From Clostridiales bacterium (GTDB lineage Bacteria > Bacillota > Clostridia > Peptostreptococcales > Anaerovoracaceae), in the NCBI GenBank assembly GCA_022766365.1, contig JALENW010000023.1, positions 1 through 64,000 on the forward strand: a stretch of 64,000 bases of DNA, given 5' to 3'. A program made the position numbers and the translations under genes. Shown here piece by piece: positions 25,622 to 34,774 of this stretch (positions within the stretch are counted from its first letter, which is position 1; the number at the start of each line of letters is the position of its first letter). The notes under the pieces are model-generated. The model searched no databases. It was given only the letters and a program-made list of their open reading frames with translations, and was not told the origin of the DNA.

Positions 25622-26803
25622 CTATTCGACAATCCTTATTACCTGCTGAATAGGTCCGACACATGCTCCGCCAAGCCCTGTTATTACAACGCCTACATTC
25701 GGATTAAGTGCATGAATCTCCTGACCGCCGCCTATATATATGGAAACGTGCGATCCGTAATGGATAATATCACCGGGCTGCATCGCAGAAACAGGAACTG
25801 TTCTGCCGTATGATGCAAAAGACCTACCTATGTTATATCCCATTCCTCTATATACTGCAACTATGAATCCGCCACAGTCAACACCTGTGCTCAGGTTTGA
25901 TCCTCCCCAAACATAAGGATAACCTACAAATTGTGTTGCATAGGCAGCAATTGAAGCTCCTGATCCGGAATATCCTGCTCCACTTGGAACAGAGTAGGAA
26001 GAAGATCCTCCACCACCATTGCCACCACCGGCTGCAGCCTGTGGCCTTGCTTTAGTACCTCTAAGTACAATCTGAGGAGTTGACTCCTTAGTTACATTTT
26101 CCTTGAGGGTCTCACTACTTTGAATAGCTCCGTTAACAGTTGTCTGTCTGAGGGTCAAATCCTTGCTTCCTTCAGTGCCTTCCTGCTTAACCTTTGTCTC
26201 TCCATCATAAAGTTCATCGGTATCTTCATACTGTACTTCAGGTGCGATAGCTTCTGTCTTATTAAGAACTTCCACTGTAGTAACATTTACATAAGGAATT
26301 TCCTTCTCAATCGTAAGCTCATCTCCCGGCATGATGTTCTCAGGATTCATTCCCTTATTCATGGAAATCAGCTCTTCGTAACCCAGATTGTTAGACGATG
26401 CGATATCCCAAGTGGTGTCTCCATCTTTAACCTGATATTTCTGAGCCGCCTTGGCGCCCTTCTTAATAGTATCTACAGCTTTGTCTGAAGAAACTATACG
26501 GGGTGCCTTTCCGTCCTTGAATCTCTGATTAACCGCCTTAAAATCTTTATCTGTTTTAATCGATTCAACCTTAGCACCTTCAGTTATATATGCCTTCTTG
26601 ACGCCATCTATAACCTTTTCAGCTTCACTCTCAGAACTGACAACTGCCAGCGTCTTTCCCCCGGCTTGAATCGCCCAATATTCCTCACTTGCATAAGCCT
26701 TTGATGAATAGACCATAACTGTCATGAACAGCAATAACGCTATAAGAATTCCCCCTATAACAGCATATCTATTCTTCCGTTTACTAAATGATTCACTCAT
26801 CAT
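25622..26803 (-). CDS. Secreted LysM–G5–NlpC/P60 cell-wall endopeptidase
   Basis: A 393-residue exported protein: signal or anchor helix (14-38), a LysM peptidoglycan-binding domain (about 122-166), a G5-like domain (about 170-250), a Gly/Ser-rich linker (258-283) and an NlpC/P60 domain with Cys310 (VDCGGF) and His352 (SHVSIY). It should cleave D-Glu–meso-diamino acid bonds in muropeptides outside the cell. It has its own strong promoter and stands alone. The RBS is AAAGGAT, just before two in-frame ATGs; the first is used here. Confidence 0.92.
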   Translation of the reverse strand: MMSESFSKRKNRYAVIGGILIALLLFMTVMVYSSKAYASEEYWAIQAGGKTLAVVSSESEAEKVIDGVKKAYITEGAKVESIKTDKDFKAVNQRFKDGKAPRIVSSDKAVDTIKKGAKAAQKYQVKDGDTTWDIASSNNLGYEELISMNKGMNPENIMPGDELTIEKEIPYVNVTTVEVLNKTEAIAPEVQYEDTDELYDGETKVKQEGTEGSKDLTLRQTTVNGAIQSSETLKENVTKESTPQIVLRGTKARPQAAAGGGNGGGGSSSYSVPSGAGYSGSGASIAAYATQFVGYPYVWGGSNLSTGVDCGGFIVAVYRGMGYNIGRSFASYGRTVPVSAMQPGDIIHYGSHVSIYIGGGQEIHALNPNVGVVITGLGGACVGPIQQVIRIVE

Positions 26804-26913
26804 AAATCCTTTCTACTTTCCTTCAACTTACAACTCGGCATCAGCCGGAATTTTTACATTAGATTTCGTTGGGTTTACTCTTTTCGTTATCCAATAGTAA
26901 ATTTACATGTGTA

Positions 26914-26942
26914 ATTCTAACTCAATGGAGGATAGATGTCAA
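26914..26942 (-). promoter_or_regulatory. Strong promoter of the NlpC/P60 gene
   Basis: Minus strand TTGACA (26942-26937), 17-bp spacer, TAGAAT (26919-26914). About 100 bases of leader follow, with a small CGGC-TGAT-GCCG hairpin but no recognised riboswitch. Confidence 0.75.
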
Positions 26943-27039
26943 GGGTTTTTTAATATTTCTTAAGAAATTAGTGGTTGCAAAATTCTTAATTTTGAATAAT
27001 CATCAGTATTTTCAACGATTTCGAAACTCTATTATTCTT

Positions 27040-27072
27040 AAAAAAACTTAATTTTCTTTGTATTTCTTAAGT
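27040..27072 (-). terminator. AT-rich terminator after the PAP2 gene
   Basis: Minus strand ACTTAA (27072-27067) pairs with TTAAGT (27051-27046) followed by seven T. The stem is weak. Confidence 0.4.
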
Positions 27073-27077
27073 TATTT

Positions 27078-27758
27078 TCACTTTATTTTTCTTTTATCAA
27101 TTAATCTGTTTACAAAATATAAGACTGCACACACTGCAGCTGCTGCAAAAATATCTAAAATAGAATGTTGTTTTACAAAACATGTAGATATCGCAATTAA
27201 CATCCATATAATATCAAGGCCAAAAATCAAGACCTTGCTTGTGATCTGTTTTGTTCTATGGGTAGAAATCATACCGAGAAAGGCACCTATTGCGTGAACG
27301 CTGGGTATTACATTAGTATTCGTATCAGCGGCGTATATAGCACTTATCAAATGCGTGAATACATTATCCCTTGGAAATGTTCCCGGACGAAGATCTTGTC
27401 CGTTTGGAAACAACAGACAAAATATAAGGGTAAAAGTAAATGTTATCATTATCCCTACCATGTACTTTTTGTATTCTTCCTCATCTTTTAATAGAAGAAA
27501 TACGCCTATTGCCACCAACGCCGGATACCAAAGGTAATAAAAAATAATAAATTCTTCCCTAAATGGTATGTAATCATCTATAAAGATATAAGATACCCAG
27601 TAATCCGCAGTCTCAGGGACAAGTTTTTCAACAACGAAAAAAAGTCCTATATATATAGGTACATAAATTGCGTACATTAAAAGGTGGAGCTTATGCACCA
27701 GAGTGCTTTCCGCTCCGCTTACAGTTTTCTTTGATGAATTAATATTGTTGCCTCCCAT
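27078..27758 (-). CDS. PAP2-family phosphatase
   Basis: A 226-residue membrane protein with about five helices and PAP2 motifs: PSVHA (near 153-157) and KQHSILDI (near 193-200), as in the inositol-phosphorylceramide-synthase-like subgroup. It likely removes phosphate from a lipid phosphate such as phosphatidate or undecaprenyl pyrophosphate. AAGAGGAAAT precedes the ATG. It begins 18 bp after a diacylglycerol-kinase-like gene, so the pair may act on the same lipid pool in opposite directions. Confidence 0.85.
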   Translation of the reverse strand: MGGNNINSSKKTVSGAESTLVHKLHLLMYAIYVPIYIGLFFVVEKLVPETADYWVSYIFIDDYIPFREEFIIFYYLWYPALVAIGVFLLLKDEEEYKKYMVGIMITFTFTLIFCLLFPNGQDLRPGTFPRDNVFTHLISAIYAADTNTNVIPSVHAIGAFLGMISTHRTKQITSKVLIFGLDIIWMLIAISTCFVKQHSILDIFAAAAVCAVLYFVNRLIDKRKIK

Positions 27759-27776
27759 ATTTCCTCTTATGCTTGT

Positions 27777-28688
27777 CTATTTGTACTCCCCTCCCGGAGG
27801 AATGAGCACTGTAATTCCCTCATGTATGTTTTTGATTTTAATCTTCTCCTGTCCCTGTTGATATTCTCCGTCTAAGGTCCAGTTCATGTTCGGATCGGCT
27901 TCAATTTCCAGTTCTCTCGCATCGAAAAACTCAATCAGAGAATTATCTGTAAACCTTCTCATGCTCAGGCTGAACAAGACAGAATTCAATTCCAGAGGAT
28001 TGTTCGGATATCTGATCAAAAGCACCTCAAATTTCCCATCGGATAAATCCACCAGTTCCTGATCAATTGTCAGAATTCCTGCCACAGAAGTAGTATTACA
28101 TACAGCTCCAAATATAAAGTCTCCGTCTATTTCTCGATTCTCTGCCTTAACCCTTACAGTCCACGGTTTCATGTTTCCAAGTTCAGCAACACCACTTAAG
28201 ACATAAGCGAAATGCCCCAAAATATTTTTCATACTTTGCGGCGTTGAATAGGATACACCGGTAAAGGCGCCAAATGAAGCAATATAGCTGAAATATCTAC
28301 CATTGAAGTCGCCAATGTCAACCTTTATCGGCTGACTTCGGGTGACATCCAGTGCAGCTAACGGCATGTATGCAGACAATCCCAAAGTATCCGCAAAGTC
28401 GTTGGTACTTCCTGCGGGAATATACCCGATAGGTATATCGATATCCGATTGCTTAATGCCTGCAACAACTTCGTTATATGTTCCGTCACCACCGATGGCA
28501 ACTATGATATCATATCGCCCTGATAAGGCAGCCTCTTCAGCATATTTCTCAGCATCTCCACACTTGCTCGTCGCTCTTGAGGTGCATTCGTATCCTCCTG
28601 TCTGAAGATTTTGAATAATGCTCAGAAAGAATCTGTCAGCTTGACTTTTCCCTGCTGCCGGATTTACAATTATGTATGCTTTTTTCAT
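27777..28688 (-). CDS. YegS/DagK-family lipid kinase
   Basis: A 303-residue cytosolic or membrane-associated lipid kinase. Visible are NPAAGK (9-14), the GGDGTYNEV motif (near 65-73) and GYIPAGSTNDFA (near 92-103), the DAGK catalytic signature. In Bacillota the DagK/DgkB group rephosphorylates diacylglycerol left over from lipoteichoic acid synthesis. AAGGGA lies upstream of the ATG. It forms a pair with the PAP2 gene. Confidence 0.88.
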   Translation of the reverse strand: MKKAYIIVNPAAGKSQADRFFLSIIQNLQTGGYECTSRATSKCGDAEKYAEEAALSGRYDIIVAIGGDGTYNEVVAGIKQSDIDIPIGYIPAGSTNDFADTLGLSAYMPLAALDVTRSQPIKVDIGDFNGRYFSYIASFGAFTGVSYSTPQSMKNILGHFAYVLSGVAELGNMKPWTVRVKAENREIDGDFIFGAVCNTTSVAGILTIDQELVDLSDGKFEVLLIRYPNNPLELNSVLFSLSMRRFTDNSLIEFFDARELEIEADPNMNWTLDGEYQQGQEKIKIKNIHEGITVLIPPGGEYK

Positions 28689-28791
28689 TTTAAATCCCTT
28701 TAACCCTTTCGTTATATGATACCCGTATTTCTATTTATCACTGCTACGTCGTCTTACTGTGTTATCATTCGGCGTATGATCAATTACCTGT

Positions 28792-29832
28792 TTACACTGC
28801 CAGTTCAATAAGTTTATCTAAAAGTCTTCGGTAATCGATTCCCATAGCTTGAACCATGCTGGGGAATCTGCTTACATCTGTGAGCCCCGGGATAGTATTA
28901 ATTTCGTTGAACAGCACCTCAGGCTTCTCTCCGGAGGTTTTTATGAATATATCCACCCTTGCATATCCCCGACAACATAAGGCACGATAAGCTTCGGCAG
29001 CTGTATATCTGACTTTCTCTGCCAAATCCTCATCAATTCTGGCAGGCATATGGATTATGGACTTTTCCTGACTGTACTTTTCTCCATAGTCGAACCAGTC
29101 GACAAAAAGCTCAATCTCGTCAACGGGACTCACCATGAGTTCATCATTGCCAAGCACTGCACATCCCACCTCAAAGCCTTCAATATTTTCTTCACAGAGA
29201 ACTTGATTATCAAATTTAAATGCCTCTTCTATGGCAGCCATAAGCTCATTTTCCTTGTGAACCTTAGTCATACCCAGTGATGAGCCTGCTTTAATAGGTT
29301 TTACATAAAGCGGAAGCTGCAAACTCAGTATTTCTTCCACACGATTTTCAATGGTATCCCACTCTCTCAAGAGAATGTTCCTTGGCGTCTTGATTCCAAC
29401 GTCGTTTACTATCCTATGGGCTATGAACTTATCCATGCAAAGTACCGAAGCCTCCATACCACAACCGACAACAGGAATTCCTGCCAGCTGCAACAGCCCT
29501 TGAACAGATCCGTCTTCACCGTTTTTCCCATGCAAAACAGGGAAAACCACATCCAGATGAATCAGTCTGTTTTCTTCAGGGATCCATAGGCCTTTATTTT
29601 CCCTGTCAGGTGACAAGAAGGCTTTTTTTACGTTTCCGTTTTGCCACGTATCACAGTTAATTGCCTCAACATCACCTTGAAAATAAAACCAGCTGCCGTC
29701 TTTTGTTATGCCGATCAAATGCTTATCGTATTTATTCTCATCCAAATTTTTGATAACGGAATAGCTTGAATGGAGAGATACAGGATATTCGCTGGAGCAT
29801 CCTCCGAAAATAATACCTATTGATTTTTTCAT
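28792..29832 (-). CDS. D-Ala–D-Xaa ligase of VanG-like type
   Basis: A 346-residue ATP-grasp ligase with SLHS, VFPVLHGKNGEDGSVQG (near 95-111), CMDK, KPIKAGSSLG and NEINTIPG. Its overall wording, such as GITKDGSWF and HMPARID, is nearer to VanG/VanC-type D-Ala–D-Ser ligases than to housekeeping Ddl, but the omega loop DYGEKYS also fits D-Ala–D-Ala activity. No VanR/S, VanT, VanXY or VanY gene is nearby, so resistance cannot be inferred. It could be the cell's own Ddl. It follows yihY by 22 bp. Confidence 0.82.
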   Translation of the reverse strand: MKKSIGIIFGGCSSEYPVSLHSSYSVIKNLDENKYDKHLIGITKDGSWFYFQGDVEAINCDTWQNGNVKKAFLSPDRENKGLWIPEENRLIHLDVVFPVLHGKNGEDGSVQGLLQLAGIPVVGCGMEASVLCMDKFIAHRIVNDVGIKTPRNILLREWDTIENRVEEILSLQLPLYVKPIKAGSSLGMTKVHKENELMAAIEEAFKFDNQVLCEENIEGFEVGCAVLGNDELMVSPVDEIELFVDWFDYGEKYSQEKSIIHMPARIDEDLAEKVRYTAAEAYRALCCRGYARVDIFIKTSGEKPEVLFNEINTIPGLTDVSRFPSMVQAMGIDYRRLLDKLIELAV

Positions 29833-29854
29833 TTATCAATTTCCTTTCTCAAAA

Positions 29855-30715
29855 TCATCGTACCGGTTCCCTATCCACCAGAGGATCCATACTGCCGGCT
29901 TTCGTGTCTGCCCATGCTTTGTTGAAAATTACTCCAAGGCAAAGGATCTGCGCCATAATGAACAGCCAAAACATCACTGCAACTATCGATGCAAGAGATC
30001 CATAGATAATATCATAATTGGCTATTTGGCTTACATAAATTGAGAAGCCAATCGTTGCAAGCATCATACCTAATGAACAGAAGATACTACCCGGAAAAAT
30101 CTCGCTGAACTTCATTTTCTTTGACGGCATAAAATAATAATTTATTGATACTATCATAAAATATAATAAAATATTCAAAGGCCATCTGAGGTATGTCCAC
30201 AAAATATCCACCACTCGATTATCCGATAATGCTCCGATTGTAACATTCATTATAAGTTTACCATATACGAGAACCACCAAAGTAAACACAAGGGTCGCCA
30301 CCATTATCATAACCATAATTATGGATTTGATCTTTTCCTTGATAAGACCTCTCCTGGTATACTCACCGTCAGTATATGTGTAATTTGACAGGCGATGCAT
30401 CGGAACCATAACCTTCGATGCTGCCCATGCTGCCGTCACTGTGAGGATAATATTATTCACACCTGTTGGTTTATAGTTGAACAGAGAATCAATAACACTG
30501 CTTATATCCTCAGAAACATATCTGTCTACAATGTAATAGAGATATCTCACGGAAATATCAAACAGCCCCAAAACCTGCGACAGAACAATCACCATTGGTA
30601 CAATCGAAAGCAGCATATAGAATGCCATCTGCGCCGGAAAACCTTGGTAATAAGGTTCTCCCATAATTTTAGCAGCACGCTTTCCTACTTCAAAAAACCG
30701 TTTAACAAATTTCAA
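29855..30715 (-). CDS. YihY/BrkB family inner-membrane protein
   Basis: A 286-residue polytopic membrane protein matching YihY/BrkB, with PYYQGFPAQMAFYMLLSIVP near the first helix (22-41) and about six helices. Despite old annotations (ribonuclease BN), its function is unknown. It begins 2 bases after the rdgB stop, so it is coupled to rdgB. Confidence 0.88.
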   Translation of the reverse strand: MKFVKRFFEVGKRAAKIMGEPYYQGFPAQMAFYMLLSIVPMVIVLSQVLGLFDISVRYLYYIVDRYVSEDISSVIDSLFNYKPTGVNNIILTVTAAWAASKVMVPMHRLSNYTYTDGEYTRRGLIKEKIKSIIMVMIMVATLVFTLVVLVYGKLIMNVTIGALSDNRVVDILWTYLRWPLNILLYFMIVSINYYFMPSKKMKFSEIFPGSIFCSLGMMLATIGFSIYVSQIANYDIIYGSLASIVAVMFWLFIMAQILCLGVIFNKAWADTKAGSMDPLVDREPVR

Positions 30716-30717
30716 AA

Positions 30718-31344
30718 TCAGTCTTCCTCCGAAATAGCGGATTCCAATCGCATACTCCCAATTTTTTCAGCTAAAAGTTTGAGTGCTCGTGCTCTGTGAC
30801 TGATCTGATTCTTAACTTCAGGATTCAACATGCCAAATGTGCTTCCGTAACCCTCCGGCACAAACAGCGGGTCGTATCCAAATCCGTTTGTTCCTTCCTC
30901 CTGGTCGATAATATGGCCCGGACATTCACCCCGTGCCACAACCTTTCTGCCGTCAGGAAACAGTAGAGTAATAACGGCAACAAATTTTGCTCGCCTTTCT
31001 TTATAGGGTATATGAGCTAAAAGGTCTATCAATTTCTCGTTATTTCGCTTATCGTTATGGTCCTCTCCCGCAAATCTGGCAGAGTATACTCCCGGAGCTC
31101 CACCCAAGGCTTCAACCATCAATCCTGAATCATCAGCAATTGTAGGCTTTCCGCAGATATCCATTATTGCTTTTGCTTTTATATACGAATTCTCTTCAAA
31201 AGTTTCCCCGTCTTCAACAATTTCAAAATCCGCCGGCACACCTGCATCATCTCTTGAAATCAGATGAAATCCCAAATTTCCGGTGACACTTGCTATTTCT
31301 TCTATTTTGTGCTTGTTAGCGGATGCAACTACTATCGTATCCAT
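30718..31344 (-). CDS. rdgB: XTP/dITP diphosphatase
   Basis: A 208-residue HAM1/RdgB pyrophosphatase that clears non-canonical purine nucleotides (XTP, dITP). Motifs: ASANKHK near the start, ADDSGL (near 67-72), GVYSARFAG, TNGFGYDPLF and SHRARAL. The start at 31344 follows AGGACGG; a further six-codon in-frame extension lacks a better site. First gene of rdgB-yihY-ddl. Confidence 0.94.
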   Translation of the reverse strand: MDTIVVASANKHKIEEIASVTGNLGFHLISRDDAGVPADFEIVEDGETFEENSYIKAKAIMDICGKPTIADDSGLMVEALGGAPGVYSARFAGEDHNDKRNNEKLIDLLAHIPYKERRAKFVAVITLLFPDGRKVVARGECPGHIIDQEEGTNGFGYDPLFVPEGYGSTFGMLNPEVKNQISHRARALKLLAEKIGSMRLESAISEED

Positions 31345-31481
31345 ATTTACCGTCCTAATCATATAACATGATGTTTACATGTACTTAAACTGTTTGTGAA
31401 TGCTTTTCATATTTATTTTTGTTTTCTAATTTATGCAATACCTTTCTTATTATATCATAGTGATTTTTATTTTTCCACGAT

Positions 31482-31510
31482 TTGATTCTCTCAACCTTTA
31501 ATGATATAAT
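31482..31510 (+). promoter_or_regulatory. Promoter of the radical SAM gene
   Basis: TTGATT (31482-31487), 17-bp spacer, TATAAT (31505-31510), leaving a leader of about 90 bases. Confidence 0.65.
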
Positions 31511-31608
31511 AAAAATAAAATGAATATTATTAATATGGCTGATAGCCTTAGGATATCATTCATGTGGCTACCGGTCATAAGGTTACGAAGTAATTTTGGA
31601 GGTGTATT

Positions 31609-32970
31609 ATGACTGTCAAAGAGAGAGTCACAGCCGCAATGGTTGAACAGGCGCTTAATTATTTAGATAAGAATCCTCTAGAAAACTTACCTAAATTGCT
31701 TGATTTCGTGGAGAGGTTTGATTTCAATCATGCTCTGGAAAAGCAGATTAAAAATGTACGTCAAGGGCTTACGAGCGAGAATGATAACTGGCGAAAGCTT
31801 GTAGAATCTACCTATGATGATGTTGATGAAAAAGTCAGAAAAACGCTGTTCAAAAATGCTGTCATAAATTCTGTTATTTTAAGCAGGAGTAAGAAAGAGA
31901 AAATCAAATCCGAATACGGATGTAATGTCCCCTGGACTATACTTTTAGATCCGACCAGTGCCTGCAACCTGCATTGCACAGGATGTTGGGCAAGTGAATA
32001 CGGAAATCGTCTCAACCTTTCTTTCGAGGAAATCGACAGTATCATTACTCAAGGGAAAGATTTGGGAATATATATGTATATTTATACCGGTGGTGAACCT
32101 TTGGTCAGAAAGAATGATATAATTGCAATCTGCAGGAAGCATCCTGACTGTGTTTTTCTGACTTTTACAAACGGCACGCTGATAGATGAAGATTTTGCAA
32201 AGGATATGCTGGAGGTTAAGAACTTTGTACCGGCCATCAGTATTGAGGGAGATAAGGCTGCAACTGATAGCAGACGCGGTGAAGGTACATATGATTCCGT
32301 AGTCAAGGCGATGGAAATTTTGCGAAAATACAAACTTCCATTTGGAGCTTCCACCTGTTATACATCGGCTAACTATGAATCTGTTACCGATGATACCTAT
32401 TTTGACAGACTCATAGATATGGGAGCTAAGTTTGCTTGGTTCTTTCACTATATGCCTGTGGGGAACGATGCCGTTCCTGAACTTTTATTAAATCCGGATC
32501 AAAGAGAGGTTGTATATAGAAAAATAAGATCCGTCAGAGATCGAAAATCCATATTCCTCATTGATTTTCAAAACGATGGGGAGTACATCAGAGGGTGTAT
32601 TGCAGGTGGCAAAGAATACTTCCACATTAATCCTAATGGGGACGTGGAACCTTGCGTTTTCATACACTACTCCGATTCCAATATCAGAGAAAAGACTCTC
32701 CTTGAAGCCATTACTTCTCCGTTGTTTATGGCATACAAGGAAGGTCAACCATTCAACCACAATCATTTAATGCCGTGCCCTATGCTCGAAAATCCGGAGA
32801 AATTACAGGAAATAGTAAAGAAAACAGGTGCCCATTCAACTGATCTTGTGTCTGCTGAAGATGTATCTGATCTCTGCGGCAAGTGCATAGAATATGCCGA
32901 AAATTGGAAACCTAGGGCTGAGAAACTTTGGGAAGCAAGACAGGCAGAAAAGGCCCAGCAAGTCCGTTAA
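31609..32970 (+). CDS. Radical SAM protein with SPASM-like C-terminal Cys
   Basis: A 453-residue radical SAM enzyme. The [4Fe-4S] motif CNLHCTGC places Cys at 119, 123 and 126; the GGEP motif follows near 159. The C-terminal part has NPNGDVEPCVF and further Cys in MPCPM and CGKC, as in SPASM-type proteins with extra clusters. An N-terminal helical region of about 100 residues precedes the barrel. This type is common in Clostridia but I know no assigned reaction. It is monocistronic, with no peptide substrate gene seen beside it. GGAGG precedes the ATG. Confidence 0.85.
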   Translation: MTVKERVTAAMVEQALNYLDKNPLENLPKLLDFVERFDFNHALEKQIKNVRQGLTSENDNWRKLVESTYDDVDEKVRKTLFKNAVINSVILSRSKKEKIKSEYGCNVPWTILLDPTSACNLHCTGCWASEYGNRLNLSFEEIDSIITQGKDLGIYMYIYTGGEPLVRKNDIIAICRKHPDCVFLTFTNGTLIDEDFAKDMLEVKNFVPAISIEGDKAATDSRRGEGTYDSVVKAMEILRKYKLPFGASTCYTSANYESVTDDTYFDRLIDMGAKFAWFFHYMPVGNDAVPELLLNPDQREVVYRKIRSVRDRKSIFLIDFQNDGEYIRGCIAGGKEYFHINPNGDVEPCVFIHYSDSNIREKTLLEAITSPLFMAYKEGQPFNHNHLMPCPMLENPEKLQEIVKKTGAHSTDLVSAEDVSDLCGKCIEYAENWKPRAEKLWEARQAEKAQQVR

Positions 32971-33075
32971 GTTCTCCATATCATTAAACGATAGTCCTTA
33001 AGCTCTTCCCCTTGGTCGAATTACCATATACGATGAGCAGAAGTGAGAATTATTTGTTGAAAATATCATATTTCA

Positions 33076-33114
33076 AGAAGCACTGTAGATTCGTTTCCAC
33101 GGTGCTTCTGTTTT
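33076..33114 (+). terminator. Terminator of the radical SAM gene
   Basis: AGAAGCAC (33076-33083) pairs with GTGCTTCT (33102-33109), followed by GTTTTA. Confidence 0.75.
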
Positions 33115-33129
33115 ATTAGATTAAATTCA

Positions 33130-33158
33130 TTGAATTTCTTTGATATTTTTGCTATATT
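33130..33158 (+). promoter_or_regulatory. Promoter of the nucleobase permease
   Basis: TTGAAT (33130-33135), 17-bp spacer, TATATT (33153-33158). No purine riboswitch is present in the short leader. Confidence 0.55.
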
Positions 33159-33194
33159 TTTAGATGTATTTATCTATTTATTTTGGGAGGTTAT

Positions 33195-34499
33195 ATGAAA
33201 GACGAGTTAAAATACGGCATAGATTCAAAACCCGGGTTTTCAATGAGCTTGCTTCTGGCTTTTCAGCACATTTTAGCTGCTTTTGCCGGGATAATAGCGG
33301 TTCCTCTTGTAGTTTGCTCTGCCCTGGGCTATGGTATCACAGAAACATCAGCAATGGTTTCTGCTACAATCTTTGCTTCCGGTATCACCACGATACTTCA
33401 ATCCCGAGGTGCGGGACCTATCGGGGCCAGAGTTTCTGCCATGATGGGAACAGATTTTACTTTTGTAAATCCAACCATTAGCGTAGGCTCAAAGTTTGGG
33501 ATTGCCGGCATTGTCGCTGCTACCATGTCCGGATCCCTTGTCGAAATAATTCTAAGCAGATTTATAAGACCCCTGATGAAGTTTTTTCCGCCACTTATTA
33601 CAGGCACCGTTGTGTCACTTATAGGTATAACCTTGCTTCCGGTGAGCATCGACTGGGCGGCAGGCGGATTAGGAACCGATGGTTACGGCTCTCTCAAAAA
33701 TCTTGGAATTGCCTCTCTGATAATGATTTTCACACTATTCTTAAATCACTACGGAAAAGGAATTCTTTCTTCTGCTGCTGTATTCATAGGAATGATTTTT
33801 GGTTATCTTATATGCATACCGATGGGCATGGTAGATTTACTTCCTGTTCAAGAAGCTGCGTGGATATCATTTCCGAATATTCTGCACTACGGATTTAAAT
33901 TTGACCTAGCTTCTACACTTTCCTTTGTTCCTGCATTTGTTGTTTCTACCATTGGTACCACAGGTATAATGATGGCAATCGGAGAAGCTTCTGATATTGA
34001 ACTCTCCGGTGAGAGAATAGCAGGAGGAGTACTTGCCGACGGTGTCGGCTCCCTTCTTTCAGGTCTCTTTGGAGCCGGCCCGAATACCTCATTTTCTCAG
34101 AATGTAGGCCTTATTACACTTACCAAGGTTGCCAGTCGACATATTATGGTTCTCGCCGGTATTATACTGACAATGCTTGGAGTTTTCCCAAAACTCAGTG
34201 CATTGATTGCTGTAATGCCGCAACCTGTTCTTGGAGGCGTTGGAGTGATCATGTTCGGTCTTGTTGCTGCACAGGGTATCAAGACGCTTGCAGGCATCCA
34301 TCTTGGAGATAGAGAACTGCTTATTGTTTCAGTTTCTCTGGCACTTGGTATTGGAGTAACCGTCAGACCGGAAATTTTAAACGGTCTTCCTGAGGCGCTT
34401 AAGATGATACTGTCTTCAGGGATTTCGACAGGTACTCTGGCTGCTCTCATGTTAAACATTGTTCTTAAGGACAGGAGAACACAGAAACAGAACCCATAG
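33195..34499 (+). CDS. NCS2-family purine/uracil permease
   Basis: A 434-residue permease of the nucleobase:cation symporter-2 family with 12-14 predicted helices. The signature QNVGLITLTKVASR (near 298-311) and GAGPNTSFSQN mark it; overall closer to xanthine/uric acid carriers than to UraA, but the base is not certain. GGGAGG lies 4 bases before the ATG at 33195; an upstream in-frame TTG at 33183 overlaps that site and is rejected. Confidence 0.9.
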   Translation: MKDELKYGIDSKPGFSMSLLLAFQHILAAFAGIIAVPLVVCSALGYGITETSAMVSATIFASGITTILQSRGAGPIGARVSAMMGTDFTFVNPTISVGSKFGIAGIVAATMSGSLVEIILSRFIRPLMKFFPPLITGTVVSLIGITLLPVSIDWAAGGLGTDGYGSLKNLGIASLIMIFTLFLNHYGKGILSSAAVFIGMIFGYLICIPMGMVDLLPVQEAAWISFPNILHYGFKFDLASTLSFVPAFVVSTIGTTGIMMAIGEASDIELSGERIAGGVLADGVGSLLSGLFGAGPNTSFSQNVGLITLTKVASRHIMVLAGIILTMLGVFPKLSALIAVMPQPVLGGVGVIMFGLVAAQGIKTLAGIHLGDRELLIVSVSLALGIGVTVRPEILNGLPEALKMILSSGISTGTLAALMLNIVLKDRRTQKQNP

Positions 34500-34569
34500 A
34501 TTAAAAGAAAAGGAATTTTATCCGCCCCCGGCTATCAAACTATGGTGTAAATAATCCCAAAGATTGTTC

Positions 34570-34643
34570 ATCAAGACCTTCTCAACTCCGTATCCTGTGC
34601 TACAATGTTGATTAGTGATGAAATAATCATAACAGGTCTTGAT
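34570..34643. repeat. 10-bp perfect inverted repeat spaced by 54 bases
   Basis: ATCAAGACCT (34570-34579) and AGGTCTTGAT (34634-34643). It lies in the convergent gap behind the permease gene. It may be the ends of a tiny relic element or a weak hairpin. Confidence 0.5.
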
Positions 34644-34680
34644 ATGCCTTTTCTATTTTTCAAAAAAATATACGTCAGGG

Positions 34681-34722
34681 CCTATCTCTTTTACCGGTTA
34701 CCCCAACGTATATTATATAACC
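34681..34722 (-). mobile_element. Short insertion-sequence-end-like fragment, copy B
   Basis: Forty-two bases matching 875-917 at about 37 positions, same orientation. Read on the minus strand it begins GGTTATATAATATACGTTGG. As with copy A, it stops a few bases (6) before the terminator hairpin of a leftward gene. No transposase or opposite end was found. Confidence 0.4.
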
Positions 34723-34728
34723 AAATAA

Positions 34729-34766
34729 ATATCCCCACCGAGTCAATTCAGACATGATGGGGATAT
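34729..34766 (-). terminator. Terminator of rpsU-yqeY
   Basis: ATATCCCC and GGGGATAT (34759-34766 and 34729-34736) form an 8-bp stem, followed on the minus strand by TTATTT. Confidence 0.7.
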
Positions 34767-34774
34767 TGTCTATA

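Noticed and set aside
26804..26913. c-di-AMP riboswitch before the NlpC/P60 gene
   Set aside because: Such genes are often controlled that way, but the leader is about 100 bases and shows only one 4-bp hairpin, not the large ydaO pattern.
33110..33194. Purine riboswitch before the permease
   Set aside because: The leader after the promoter is about 30 bases and lacks any purine aptamer pattern.
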